DNA from: Ectobius pallidus
Lineage: Eukaryota; Arthropoda; Insecta; Blattodea; Ectobiidae
Direction: 5' to 3'
Length of the DNA stretch: 64,000 bases
NCBI GenBank assembly: GCA_964059195.1
Contig: CAXKWD010000007.1
Span: forward strand, 150,089,769-150,153,768
Below the pieces are notes generated by a model. It did not search any database, was not told the origin of the DNA, and worked only from the letters and a program-made list of their open reading frames with translations. The number at the start of each line of letters is the position of its first letter. Position 1 is the stretch's first letter. The position numbers and the translations under genes were made by a program. Below are positions 54,960-64,000 of the stretch, in pieces.

Positions 54960-55268
54960 ATTTCAACTTCCAAAGCTGTATATGAACACTGTAAAACAAT
55001 ATGTTGCCATGAGAACTGATTTGCATATTGATTAAATTCTTTCTAATATATTACCATAAAATAGGTGCTAATTTAGGCTTTACTCCGGTACCGATAAATC
55101 GATTTGGTCCAATTTCAATTGGCTTCTTACCACGGACGTTATAAATGCGTATACCATTTTCATAAAAATCCGATAAAGCGCATTTGAGTTATCGCGCGTA
55201 CAGACACACAGACAGACATTTTTCCGTCCCCCACACAATCTCATAAAGTACCATTCTGGCACTTAATA
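54960..55268 (-). repeat. Dispersed repeat J, minus copy
   Basis: Reverse complement matches 60855-61210: GCCAGAATGGTACTTTATGA, the GTCTGTCTGTGTGTCTGTACG tract region, TTATTTTATGGTAATATATT-like text and TCATGGCAACATATTG. Class unknown. Confidence 0.75.
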
Positions 55269-55842
55269 ACGTTCAAAAAGGTTCGTCTAATTGTTTTTAT
55301 TAGTGTAGTTTACTATGTTGTTTTGCGGGAAGTAGTTACTGTAAATATTACTGATAATGAAATGTGACCAATTGGTTACCAATTTTGCTACTTGTACCTG
55401 AGTAATATTACATATTGCTTAAGTCTGAATCATGTATTCATAGACTTCTGCAAATAGTATTTTTTTTAGCCTAAATACATCTACCATTATTGTTCTGTCC
55501 TTGGATCGCGGGAAGCGTTGAGTAAGAGAAAGTCATACCAGGACATGAATCTGATTAAAAGAGCAGCCACCCGTTTCGTTACGAATTAACCCGGCTCATG
55601 GCGCCCTCAACGAAGCGTGTCTTAACTACCCACCGCAGTTTTAATTCCAGCAAGCTGGCGCTACGGCTAACAACATTAAATGCGAAACCTATACCAGCAG
55701 TTTGGGCTATGTAGCAGAACTGTTAACCTACGACTGATTTGATTCCAAATTTCCGAGTAGTGTAACATTCCCTTGTTTCACGTTCAAATCAATGTAGTTG
55801 GTTAGTCGCAACTTGTAGGATTTGTAGCGAGCGAAACTTTGT
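55269..55842. other. Nothing recognised
   Basis: No gene or repeat end found. Confidence 0.5.
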
Positions 55843-56432
55843 TTTTAGTACGCGCTCCGCAAAACACCTGCTTGTCGGACAGTTAACACTCCGAAAAGTA
55901 GCACTTTACCAACCTAGGCTGGTAAAGTACTTTTTACCGTACTAGGCCGGTGAAGTCGTCATGGCAACTGAAAAATCCAGATGGCAGTGACCAGTCATAT
56001 CAACTTAATAGGGTTTGAAATAAAATACTTGTCCATAAAACAACAAATAGAAGGCAACGTTGTTTCTTTAAGTTAATCAGACACTTTACCAGTTTTTGTT
56101 TACAAATCATTTGATAATATAACAACAAATATAGATCTCAGACCAAATAGTTATATTATTCATAAGAAATCCGCACCTACATCCACATTTCGTATTGATT
56201 CATAGCATAGGATTCAGGCGGTTATGAGAATATGGCGTCAACAAATGGCTGACAATGCCTTTTATAATTAATTATACGATATTTGTATTTAATTTTATGT
56301 AATTTACAGAGATCTTACTAAAAAAAATTGTATGCACCACGTACGCAAAAGCTTTAGCGTATTCATCCAATACTTGATACGTCCGCTAAAGCGTCATTTT
56401 GCGTAGCCTACTTGATACATAAATAGCTATTT
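55843..56432 (+). mobile_element. Family H element, copy H2
   Basis: Same outer boundaries as H1. Left hairpin 55903-55927 (CTTTACCA/TGGTAAAG) occupies the place of H1's 30-bp hairpin but has a different stem sequence. The right hairpin 56341-56405 keeps GCTTTAGCG and GTCCGCTAAAGCG. The middle is shorter. Confidence 0.65.
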
Positions 56433-56880
56433 CTGGTACGATTAAAAATTTGCCAAGCGCCTCGTTTTCTCAATCTTTCCTTCGCCACCGCTGTAGAGCA
56501 GTTTACGTAATAAAGACCTACTATTTTAATAGAATTGTATGAGGAACTCAATAGGTCAGATTACTAATATTAAGTTTTTTTCCTTACAGGTGAGTCTACT
56601 CTCCATGGTCGTCTTTTCTGTTTCTACACCTGTTTAAGAGATTCTGCATACAGGTATTTGTGTTACATACTTTTTGTTTTGTTAGTCTATCAGCTGAATT
56701 CATATTGTGAAATTTTTATTATGAGTTTTTGACAATTGAATCTCTTAACGGAAAGAATCGATTGCATATTAAGTCACTGTATTTCGTAAATAGATCTGTC
56801 AGGAAATTTTAGAGATAGATTCGATAAGCTGTACCAAACACATAACTTACGCAGGGAAATTATATACTGCTATTAAATTC
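56433..56880. other. Nothing recognised
   Basis: AT-rich sequence without recognisable features. Confidence 0.5.
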
Positions 56881-56884
56881 TCGT

Positions 56885-57265
56885 AGCCTGTTATCTCTGA
56901 CTCTTGGAGTACTGTGGGAAAAGGAATTATCTTTGGATTACAAACATATTTATTTGACAGACAAGGACGTGGAGACAATCCCGGTTGAGTGATCAGCCCA
57001 ATGCCGAAGCCGCTTCCGAGACAACACGAAAACGTAGGACGAGACACACCATTCACACACACCCACACCAAAACAAGGCGAGGACGGGATGAAGATGATA
57101 TTGACGGCCAGATGATATCCGGGGACCACAAGCGCCTAAAGTTACCCGACATTTGTCTCGCAGTTGAGGAAACCCCACACCTAGGTAACGTGCCCCGACC
57201 AGGATTCAAACCCGGGCCCGCTGCGTGAGAGGAGCGAACGCGTCCCCTACGCCACACCGGTGGAC
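56885..57265 (-). mobile_element. SINE E, near-complete copy E4
   Basis: On the minus strand the head reads CACCGGTGTGGCGTAGGGG and GGGTTTGAATCCTGGTCGGG (B box). The body has CGGATATCATCTGGCCGTC and CGTCCTCGCCTTGTTTTGG; the 3' tail is truncated. Open frames on both strands are incidental. Confidence 0.85.
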
Positions 57266-57960
57266 CACTTCGTTATATCAGTTTATATAATGTATTATTA
57301 TTAGTAGTATTATTATTATCGTAATAAAAGTTAATGTTGTTGTTTTATCTTTGATGAGTTAACATGGGAAACTTTCATGTGGATTGTAGTTGAATATCCT
57401 GATATCATCAACAACGTTGTATCCTGATATCATCAACAACGTTGTTTTTTGATTGCAAGAAACTTTAACCTGAGATAATGAACCTCGTTTTCACAAAACA
57501 ACATCCAAGACGAGTTTGCTTTTGACGGTCTCGTTATTTCCTTTAAGTAGCTGTGTCTCTTCCCTTTTGTGGCATTATTATCCCTGCTTATTGCACTGGT
57601 TTGCTTTGTGAAAGAGCATCGCACCCAAGAAAATTTAGGCTTTTAATTTTCATAGATGTATTACCCCTATTATCCCAGGGCATTTTTGTTATTCCCTTTA
57701 CGGAAGGGGACCTAGGAATATTTTATTACATTTGCTGAAATTTGTTTTTATTGTTGTTATACGATTCAATCGTTCATTTAAATCGATTTTTTGTCGTAAA
57801 TAAATAAATATCACCTAGAATTCGTAATAATATAGTGTAGGTGTTCCATATAGGCCTAAAGCCACCTTAAGATTATTTTTTTATTGAGTCTCCAAATCTT
57901 AAAAAACCATATTTTTCCGGAAAAGGCATGTTAGGGTTATAACTTAGGCCCACACATACG
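57266..57960. other. No gene; perfect 25-bp tandem duplication
   Basis: ATCCTGATATCATCAACAAC plus GTTGT is repeated at 57396-57420 and 57421-57445. (TTA)-like run at about 57291-57320. Confidence 0.7.
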
Positions 57961-58470
57961 TCTAAGGTCTTCCTAGTAGTCTTTCCCTTCGGGTCTCCCA
58001 GTCAATATTTTTGAGACAGATCTTTCCTCCCCCATGCGCACAACATGACCAGCCCATTTCATCCTCCGTGATTTAATTACCCTTACTATATCCGGTGAAG
58101 AGTACAGATTATGAAGCTCGTCGTTATGCAGTTTTCTCTAGTCCCCATTTTCATCTCTCTTAGGCCCAAATATTTTCCTAAGCACCCTGTTTTCGAACAC
58201 CTCAGATTATGTACTTTCTGATCAATAAGCGGCCATGTCTCGCATCCATATAATACAACCGGCAGGATAATGGTCTTATAAATCTTTATTTATAGATTTC
58301 TGGACAGAAGACGAGAAGATAAGAGATTGTGAACTGCATAAAAACAAGTATTTTCTGATTTTAGCCTACACTTAACGTCTGCATTGATATTATTTGTGTC
58401 TGTAATTATGGCAACCCAGATATTTGAATTTTTCCACTTGTTCGAACTTGTTTAGGCACAATTCCCAGGG
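57961..58470 (-). pseudogene. RTE-like LINE fragment
   Basis: Uninterrupted counterpart of 37085-37590 and 23385-23700: RPKGRL, MKWAGHVVRMG, IKSRR, LYSSP, then upstream RT thumb text KCRLKSENTCFYAVHNLLSS-like. Frame changes and stops are present. The copy confirms continuity across the 37357-37494 insertion site. Confidence 0.8.
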
Positions 58471-58619
58471 AAATTTCAAAGGAAAAAAACAAGATTTTTC
58501 TAATTTCTAATTCCTTCTAATGCGTTATTTTAAAAATAATGTAAAATTGTTAGAGATGAGTATTTGTATTTAAATCTGACAGATTGTGTTGTTTTCTTGG
58601 CTAGTCACGGTACTTGGGT

Positions 58620-58790
58620 GCCGTTGTATGAGAAACTTTGCTTCCGTCATCCAGATGACTCTAAACCCTGCTTAATCTGTTCGCATTCCTGCCATATCCC
58701 ATCTGTGTGAAGTCTTAGATGTTCAGCTGTTTCAAGGCCAGTAAGACCGTAACGACATAACCTGTATTTGCTTTAGCAAGGCGAATAAAT
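58620..58790 (-). pseudogene. Possible LINE C-terminal scrap
   Basis: The minus strand reads CRYGLTGLETAEHLRLHTDG then IWQECEQIKQGLESSG before a stop. ETAEHL with nearby Cys and His recalls LINE C-terminal zinc motifs. It could also be chance. Confidence 0.3.
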
Positions 58791-58895
58791 TTCTCCAAAA
58801 ATATCTATATAAAAAATAGGATGTGATACAAAACCTTTTCTACCCCAAGCATGAGCATTACGATTTCCTTGTATCACTCTCTGGTAAGTTATAAC

Positions 58896-59266
58896 TAGGG
58901 TTCGGATGTTTATGACATGTCATATTTTTATCCTGACCTCCAATCTCGCCACAAACATAAATTAACAACTTCCAATAGACATGTTTTTAAAACATTTTCA
59001 GTTCACATTTGCAGTGGCAAAGATTAACAAATTATAATACAAACTGTAAAACACCTGTAAAATTGTTAAAAAAGTGATTATCTGATTGAATTAATGTGAT
59101 GTAATAATTCAGTGTCATTAAACGTTTCAAATTGGAAGATTTATTTTTAGAAAATACGTTCCTTTATTAGACCATATTTAGGATTTTTGGGTCATATTTT
59201 GTCAATTTTAAGGTCATATTTGCAGTCATATTTTTCCTTTTTTAGGTCATAAACATCCGAACCCTA
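58896..59266. mobile_element. hAT-like non-autonomous element
   Basis: Ends TAGGGTTCGGATGTTTATGA (both sides, inverted). Flanks GTTATAAC and GTTATTAC match in seven of eight. TTTAGGTCATA words are repeated near the ends. 371 bp. Confidence 0.85.
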
Positions 59267-59274
59267 GTTATTAC

Positions 59275-59600
59275 TATTCTTAATATTTATTTTTTACGAT
59301 CCTTTATTATAATAAATAGACTTACTGGAGATTAAATTGAGAGATATTGCCACTTTTCATTTTCTCTCATGCACTTTACTTTATATTCATTAAGGAGGTG
59401 AATACTAAAGTGCTGTTACGAGTATTTGCTTTCAAGCAGGGCAACGTAATTGCCTGAGTTTAAAAGCGACGGGAGGGTTAAGTTGATACCCACATCACGT
59501 TCTGAACGGCCTCCTGGTAGCTGTAACCGTGGCCCAGGCGTTTATATTAGGAAACATTCAAGCCTATAGGACCTATGCTCCGCATATAAATAAAATATAT
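59275..59600. other. Nothing recognised
   Basis: No gene or repeat end identified. Confidence 0.5.
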
Positions 59601-60296
59601 GAAGGGCCTAGTTCCATAAGGTCGTAAGGCACAAATCTTTAATTTTTAGTTTTTAACATTTATGCCTTCTCCTCATATCTCTTAAATACTCAGTGAACTA
59701 CTTGTACTTGTGCCTTAAAACTTTGCTTACATAAGAACAGACCTGTGAGACTGCACATTCATTCTACTTCATGACAGTTACATAAAGGCGTAAGGCACGC
59801 TTCCTATCTGTTATTGAGGTGTGTTTACCAACTGTTTTTATTTTCCGCAGTGCTACCATCCAGGCAAATGTTTATAAAAACTGAACTTGCATTTCTAAAG
59901 TGTAACTTCATTCAAAATAGATTGTTTTGCTTATCATCTATCGCATTAATTACTATACTGGTATTCATTGGCAAACATGCAATTTTCACATGCAATTTAC
60001 AGGTTTTTAGTAAAATAAAGTAAAAACAAATAATATGATACAAAGTAAAAAGATTTTGCTACTGTAAAAGTACTTCAGTTTCTGTTTAACGTGTTTAAGT
60101 ACCTCTAGTTATGAAAAATCCAAATACACCCTACCTTGTAAATTTGCAGAGCACTAATTTAGGCTGTCCTTCAAAAATATATTATAAAATTTAACTTTAA
60201 ATCACCTACTTGTGAGTGGCAACATTATTTAAAAACATCAAGATTTCTCGACACTATGTCCTTGTGCCTTACGCCCTTATGGAACTAGGCCCTTCA
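59601..60296. mobile_element. MITE with GAAGGGCCTAGTTCCATAAGG ends
   Basis: Near-perfect inverted ends of about 37 bp (GAAGGGCCTAGTTCCATAAG then CGTAAGGCACAA). ATAT lies on both sides but overlaps the palindromic edge, so the TSD is uncertain. The word TAAGGC(G)TAAGGCAC recurs inside. No transposase motif. Confidence 0.8.
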
Positions 60297-60415
60297 TATG
60301 TAATAAGAGGAACTGTGTGTAGGCCTATGTCTGTCTGTCTGTGTGCGATGCATAACCAAATCTACGCCACTCATAGATCTAAATTTTTTAACACAGTTGG
60401 ACTGAATGGTGTTCG
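60297..60415 (+). mobile_element. Helitron-like 5' fragment, second family
   Basis: TAATAAGAGGAACTGTGTGT and GTCTGTCTGTGTGCGATGC match 25417 onward. Cut by the MITE on the left and a LINE tail on the right. Confidence 0.65.
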
Positions 60416-60535
60416 AAGCCAGAATGGCAGGCTGAGGTAAGTGCGGCAATGAACCTTCGGGTTCCATAAAAATAAAATATATAATATTCCTTTAGCTTGC
60501 TTAGGAATTGTCTATTGCCATTGAGTATGTAAATA
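60416..60535 (+). mobile_element. RTE-like LINE 3' end fragment
   Basis: GCGGCAATGAACCTTCGGGT and TTCCTTTAGCTTGCTTAGGA, ending ATTGCCATTGAGTATGTAA. Confidence 0.85.
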
Positions 60536-60854
60536 AGCGCCTAATAATACCATATTATGTGATTTAATTTAAATTTTCGATTTTATCTCATATGGATGCA
60601 TAAAATGTAGATTCTGATACCATCAAATTTTTAAATATATCAAATCTTAAGGAGGCCTTGAATTGTTGGAATGGCCCTTGGATAAGAAGTACAATCGACA
60701 CGATAATTAAATACCTCTTCTTTCCTACAATAAACTTTTGGCAAAATGTTCACTTCTTACTCCAAATTTCATTTTGACACAATTTATGAAACATTTTCGA
60801 GTTATTTCTTAAGATTTCATATTATTTCAGTAGTTATGATTGAAAGTGTCAAAA

Positions 60855-61210
60855 ATCTATACAGACTGTAAAGCCCGTCGAAGTCAGAATGGTACTTTAT
60901 GAGATTGTGTGGGAGACGAGAAAATGTCTGTCCGTCTGTCTATCTGTGCGTCCGTGTGTCTGTACGCGCGATAACTCACATATGCTTTGTCGGATTTCCA
61001 TGAAACTTGGTATACGCATTTATAAAGTCCATAGGAAGAAGTCTATTGATATATGACCAAATCGGTTGACCGTTACCGGACTAAAGCCCAATTTAGTGCT
61101 TATTTCATGGTAATATATTCGAAAGAATTTATCAAATACAAATCAGTTATCATGACAACATATTTTATAAGAGTGTTCATAATTGTACAGCTTTGTAAGT
61201 TGCAATACAT
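60855..61210 (+). repeat. Dispersed repeat J, plus copy
   Basis: Counterpart of 54960-55268; includes GTCCGTCTGTCTATCTGTGC, ATTTCCATGAAACTTGGTAT and TCATGACAACATATT. Confidence 0.75.
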
Positions 61211-61787
61211 TAATTTTAGCTTTGACAAATAAGACTATTCTTTCACATATGCTTATCAAACTAGACCATTAAACTGAGTGAGGTGGCCGAGATGGTAACG
61301 TCTTGAACTCGCATTCTGGAGGTCTCTGGTTTAAAACTCGTGGCCGGTCAATGTGACTTTTTTGTTGTATTTTTGCATTTTTATGTGAGTGTGTGATTGT
61401 CAAGATAGACCTATCACAGATGTGGACGATTTTAATGTAATTTTTTTTTAAAAAACTAGACCTTTGTTCTTCGGTAAGTCCTGCTTAATGAATCAATCTG
61501 GATCTTAACTCGGAAATCGATTTAAAAAACTTAATTTTCTGCGTATCATACTTGCAATTATAACTGATCAAGCAAAAGCATTCTGGCACTTTGTTACATC
61601 AGTTTACCTTATTTTATTAAGTGTCATGGATTTCTTACGCATGCGAGAGTAGTCGCATCATAGTTAGCCGTTGTGAATGAAATCCTCAGTATTACAAAAA
61701 AAAAAAAAAGTAAAATGTATGTGAAGACACAGGGAGATTAAAATTGTGATCTTCAAAACAAATATGAATATATTCTTCTGGAATATA
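61211..61787. other. Mostly unrecognised; SINE C head inside
   Basis: Apart from the SINE C head at 61274-61352 and a 13-base A run near 61697, nothing is recognised. Confidence 0.5.
61274..61352 (+). mobile_element. SINE C tRNA-like head, copy C4
   Basis: GAGTGAGGTGGCCGAGATGG, then CTTGAACTCGCATTCTGGAG and GGTTTAAAACTCGTGGCCGG; only the head is preserved, B box mutated. Confidence 0.8.
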
Positions 61788-61795
61788 CTCATAAG

Positions 61796-62362
61796 CAGGG
61801 CCCGGATTCTGATGACCCAAAATTGTTCGGAAAATGACCTGTAAAATGACCCTAAATTTTAAAGAAAGTGACTTAATAATTATAAAGAATGACCTAAAAA
61901 CTTATATTTTATTTATAAAAGATTATTATTGTACACGAAAAGTTATGGACTAATTTGTACATAATTGTAAAAAAAACTGTAAATGCAGAAAGGATGTTGT
62001 AGGTATAAATACTTTACCGTTTCTTTGATTCTCGTTTCCGACTGAGACATGGCAACACTTGAACACCGAGTGTGTCCTTCTTGCATAAAACAAACAACTC
62101 TTCAAAAACGACAAGAAAGTTAGTATTGGCCTACCCAATGTAAATGCATGAAAATGACTAAATATGGAAGAAAATGGCACGAAAATTACAAAATAATGAC
62201 GTAAAATTTAAATAAATGCCCTAAAAATATAAAATGACAAAAAATGACATAATAAAAATGCATTTATATAATCTAGAGGCAATGATTAGGATTTATCTAC
62301 AAGTTGGCAATGTCTATGAAGCATCATTAAAAAGATGACATGTCATCCGAATCCGGGCCCTG
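61796..62362. mobile_element. hAT-like non-autonomous element
   Basis: Ends CAGGGCCCGGATTCTGATGA and (inverted) CAGGGCCCGGATTCGGATGA. Flanks CTCATAAG and CTCTTAAG match in seven of eight. Many AAAATGAC(CTAAA) words are distributed near both ends. No coding core. Confidence 0.87.
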
Positions 62363-62370
62363 CTCTTAAG

Positions 62371-62825
62371 TCAAACGTTTGTCTTTGATTCAATGAAACA
62401 CCTGGCGATAAGTAGTGGGGTAAATTCGGTTACCGGCAACTGGGTATAGGAAATTCGAGTTTCCACCATTTTAGCATGAACGGGAAATGAAGTAGAAAAT
62501 AGAAAATAGCTATCATTTTTCGTTTACAGATATATCAAGAATGTAGACAAAATCAAGTCAGCCTGTTTAAGTAATTAACCCTTAAAATGACAATATATCC
62601 TATGGGATATAGTCTTTTCTGTTAAATTGATATAAAAATGAAGGAAAGAGATTTTAAGAAAATATAAATTACACACCGGTAGGCCTATACACTTTCGGAA
62701 TAAGGTAGCAAGGAGTAGACTGTGGGCTTAATCATTATGTTATGTGTTTTCTGCGCAGTCCGGTATGGGTTAATACATTGAGTGACAGAGTGTCGCCAAA
62801 AAAAGGGTTAATGATATTTCTTTTT
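62371..62825. other. Nothing recognised
   Basis: No gene or repeat end identified. GGTTACCGGCAACTGGGTAT resembles words near 49137 inside the A2 hAT. Confidence 0.45.
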
Positions 62826-63115
62826 AGAACCATTTCTCGTGTATTCACTGCCTGTCCTATACGGCTAATTTTGCGTACGCGGCGACATTACAGATGGCAG
62901 CACCTTTCACACCTAGCTGCAATACCCTTTACATTACCGTATGCTGTGTTGCCCTCTGAAGTATAAACTCGGAAACTGAAATATGCTGGAATTGCATGCT
63001 ATCTGGGTGTGAACTGTGTCGCCTCTACTGGAGAAATTAGGCAATTTAACAATACTCTGAACTCCTTGTTAAAATTAAGCATGGACAGGCAGTGTAATTC
63101 TCGAGACGGCGGTGA
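62826..63115 (-). mobile_element. Family B element, copy B3
   Basis: On the minus strand starts CACCGCCGTCTCGAGAATTA and includes AGTAGAGGCGACACAGTTCA, ATGTCGCCGCGTACGCAAAA and GGACAGGCAGTG. The 25-bp distal right end is missing and no TSD could be assigned. Confidence 0.8.
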
Positions 63116-63624
63116 TTTTTAGACACTTGGATGCTTAATTACATATTCCAAAGAGCGCTTAGGTGCCTGCCGGTATTAGCCGCAATGTCCAGATGGTTTG
63201 ACATTACTTCATTGGCCTCAATGAAGATCTCTTCTATGGGGTGCCACTTGTGTGGACACCTAGCCTACATCCCATTTACCTAGCACATCAAAACTCGCAG
63301 GTTCAGCAGCATTGTTTGCAGTAAACATCAAAAGGAATAAGTACCGGGACCTGCTACATAGGTATGAGTTTATTGCTTTCGGAATTCAGACCATGTGGGA
63401 CTAAGGTTAAGACACTGATCCCAGATATAAGGAAGAAACTTATGGCTTAAAACGGTGATTCTCCATCAACAGCTTTCTTAAGATAAAGAATCAGTATTGC
63501 AATTCAAAGAGAAATGCTGCCAGCGTTATTGGTATTTCCCCTAAAAATCTAGCGCTAAAGGATTTTTTTACTTTGCATAATGTCATAAAATGATTATGTT
63601 TATTAATATAATTATAGTACATCT
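63116..63624. other. Nothing recognised
   Basis: No gene or repeat end identified. Confidence 0.5.
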
Positions 63625-63700
63625 TTCTTTTCTTTCTTTATCGTAGTTTTACCTCTCCCTTTTAGGATTTAAGCGACCCAAGCCACTCGGGCTTATAGTA
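63625..63700 (-). mobile_element. SINE E 3'-end fragment E5
   Basis: TTTATCGTAGTTTTACCTCT and GATTTAAGCGACCCAAGCCA match the SINE E 3' end inverted. Confidence 0.8.
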
Positions 63701-63884
63701 CTTCAATTGTCTAATAAATTATTATTGATTTATTTATTTGCCTGTTTCAACCGTGATTTGATATTCCCCTTTCCATAGGGATGGGTAGCTGTTTAAAATT
63801 CAGTGAGGCCTAAATTAGTTCAGGCTTAAATAAAAGAGAGTGATTTGACCAGGGATTACTTAGAAACATAATAATACTTACTCA

Positions 63885-64000
63885 CTTACTCAGTGGCAAT
63901 GGACAATTCCTCAGCAAGCTAAAGGAATATTATCTATTTTATGGAACCCGAAGGTTCATTGCCGCGCTTACCTGAGTCCGCCATTCAACCCTATTCTGTG
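63885..64000 (-). mobile_element. RTE-like LINE 3' end, running off the window
   Basis: Reverse complement: GCGGACTCAGGTAAGCGCGG, AATGAACCTTCGGGTTCCAT and ATTGCCACTGAGTAAGTGAG. Coding continues beyond base 64000. Confidence 0.85.

Noticed and set aside
56847..57257. 136-codon minus and 79-codon plus frames
   Set aside because: They lie within SINE E4; SINE bodies are non-coding.

Overview
This window looks like a gene-poor stretch of a large, repeat-rich invertebrate nuclear genome, most likely an insect. It is AT-rich. Nearly every protein-like stretch is a broken transposon gene, and no ribosomal, metabolic or developmental host gene could be recognised. The repeat mix (RTE-like LINE fragments, several tRNA-derived SINE families, Helitrons, mariner, pogo, hAT, piggyBac-like and Harbinger-like short elements) fits a big-genome insect. 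A cockroach or termite is my guess from general familiarity only.

The value of the window is its stratigraphy: many insertions are nested and still carry target-site duplications (TSDs), so their order can be read. 1-3.2 kb: a TIR element with arms of about 212 bp carries a broken, unnamed gene family and sits inside a member of TA-flanked family A. 5.0-5.6 kb: a family B element (8-bp TSD) contains a 47-bp micro-copy of itself. 6.1-6.7 kb: two SINE-F copies with intact-looking tRNA heads. 7.2-8.4 kb: a 5'-truncated LINE with an RNase H domain. 9.7-10.4 kb: a textbook non-autonomous Helitron. 12-18 kb: SINEs C and E, a LINE tail, and a Harbinger-like MITE inside a palindromic element. 20-24 kb: LINE remnants and a hAT. 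24.1-25.4 kb: family A with a pogo/mariner-like insertion. 25.7-26.6 kb: family H, with a hairpin near each end. 26.6-28.2 kb: SINE C split by a family B element that itself holds a 40-bp micro-copy, then a hAT.

28-37 kb: mariner end, two sister hAT MITEs, a LINE with 11-bp TSD, a short GC-rich insertion, LINE remnants and another hairpin-bearing element. 37-44 kb: an RTE-like LINE split by a 138-bp insertion, a long microsatellite, a palindromic element split by SINE D, a probable Helitron holding a mariner that holds a SINE, and a palindromic mariner with a dead transposase. 46-50 kb: a TTAA-flanked element within a SINE, and a family A element with two other transposons and a 45-bp tandem duplication. 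53-64 kb: a pogo/Tigger-like element, more SINEs, a second family H copy, two hAT elements and LINE fragments up to the window end.

No operon-like or pathway logic links these pieces; they interact as host sites and insertions. Recurrent themes are deletion derivatives that keep only transposon ends, palindromic derivatives, and repeated use of similar target octamers by hAT-type elements.
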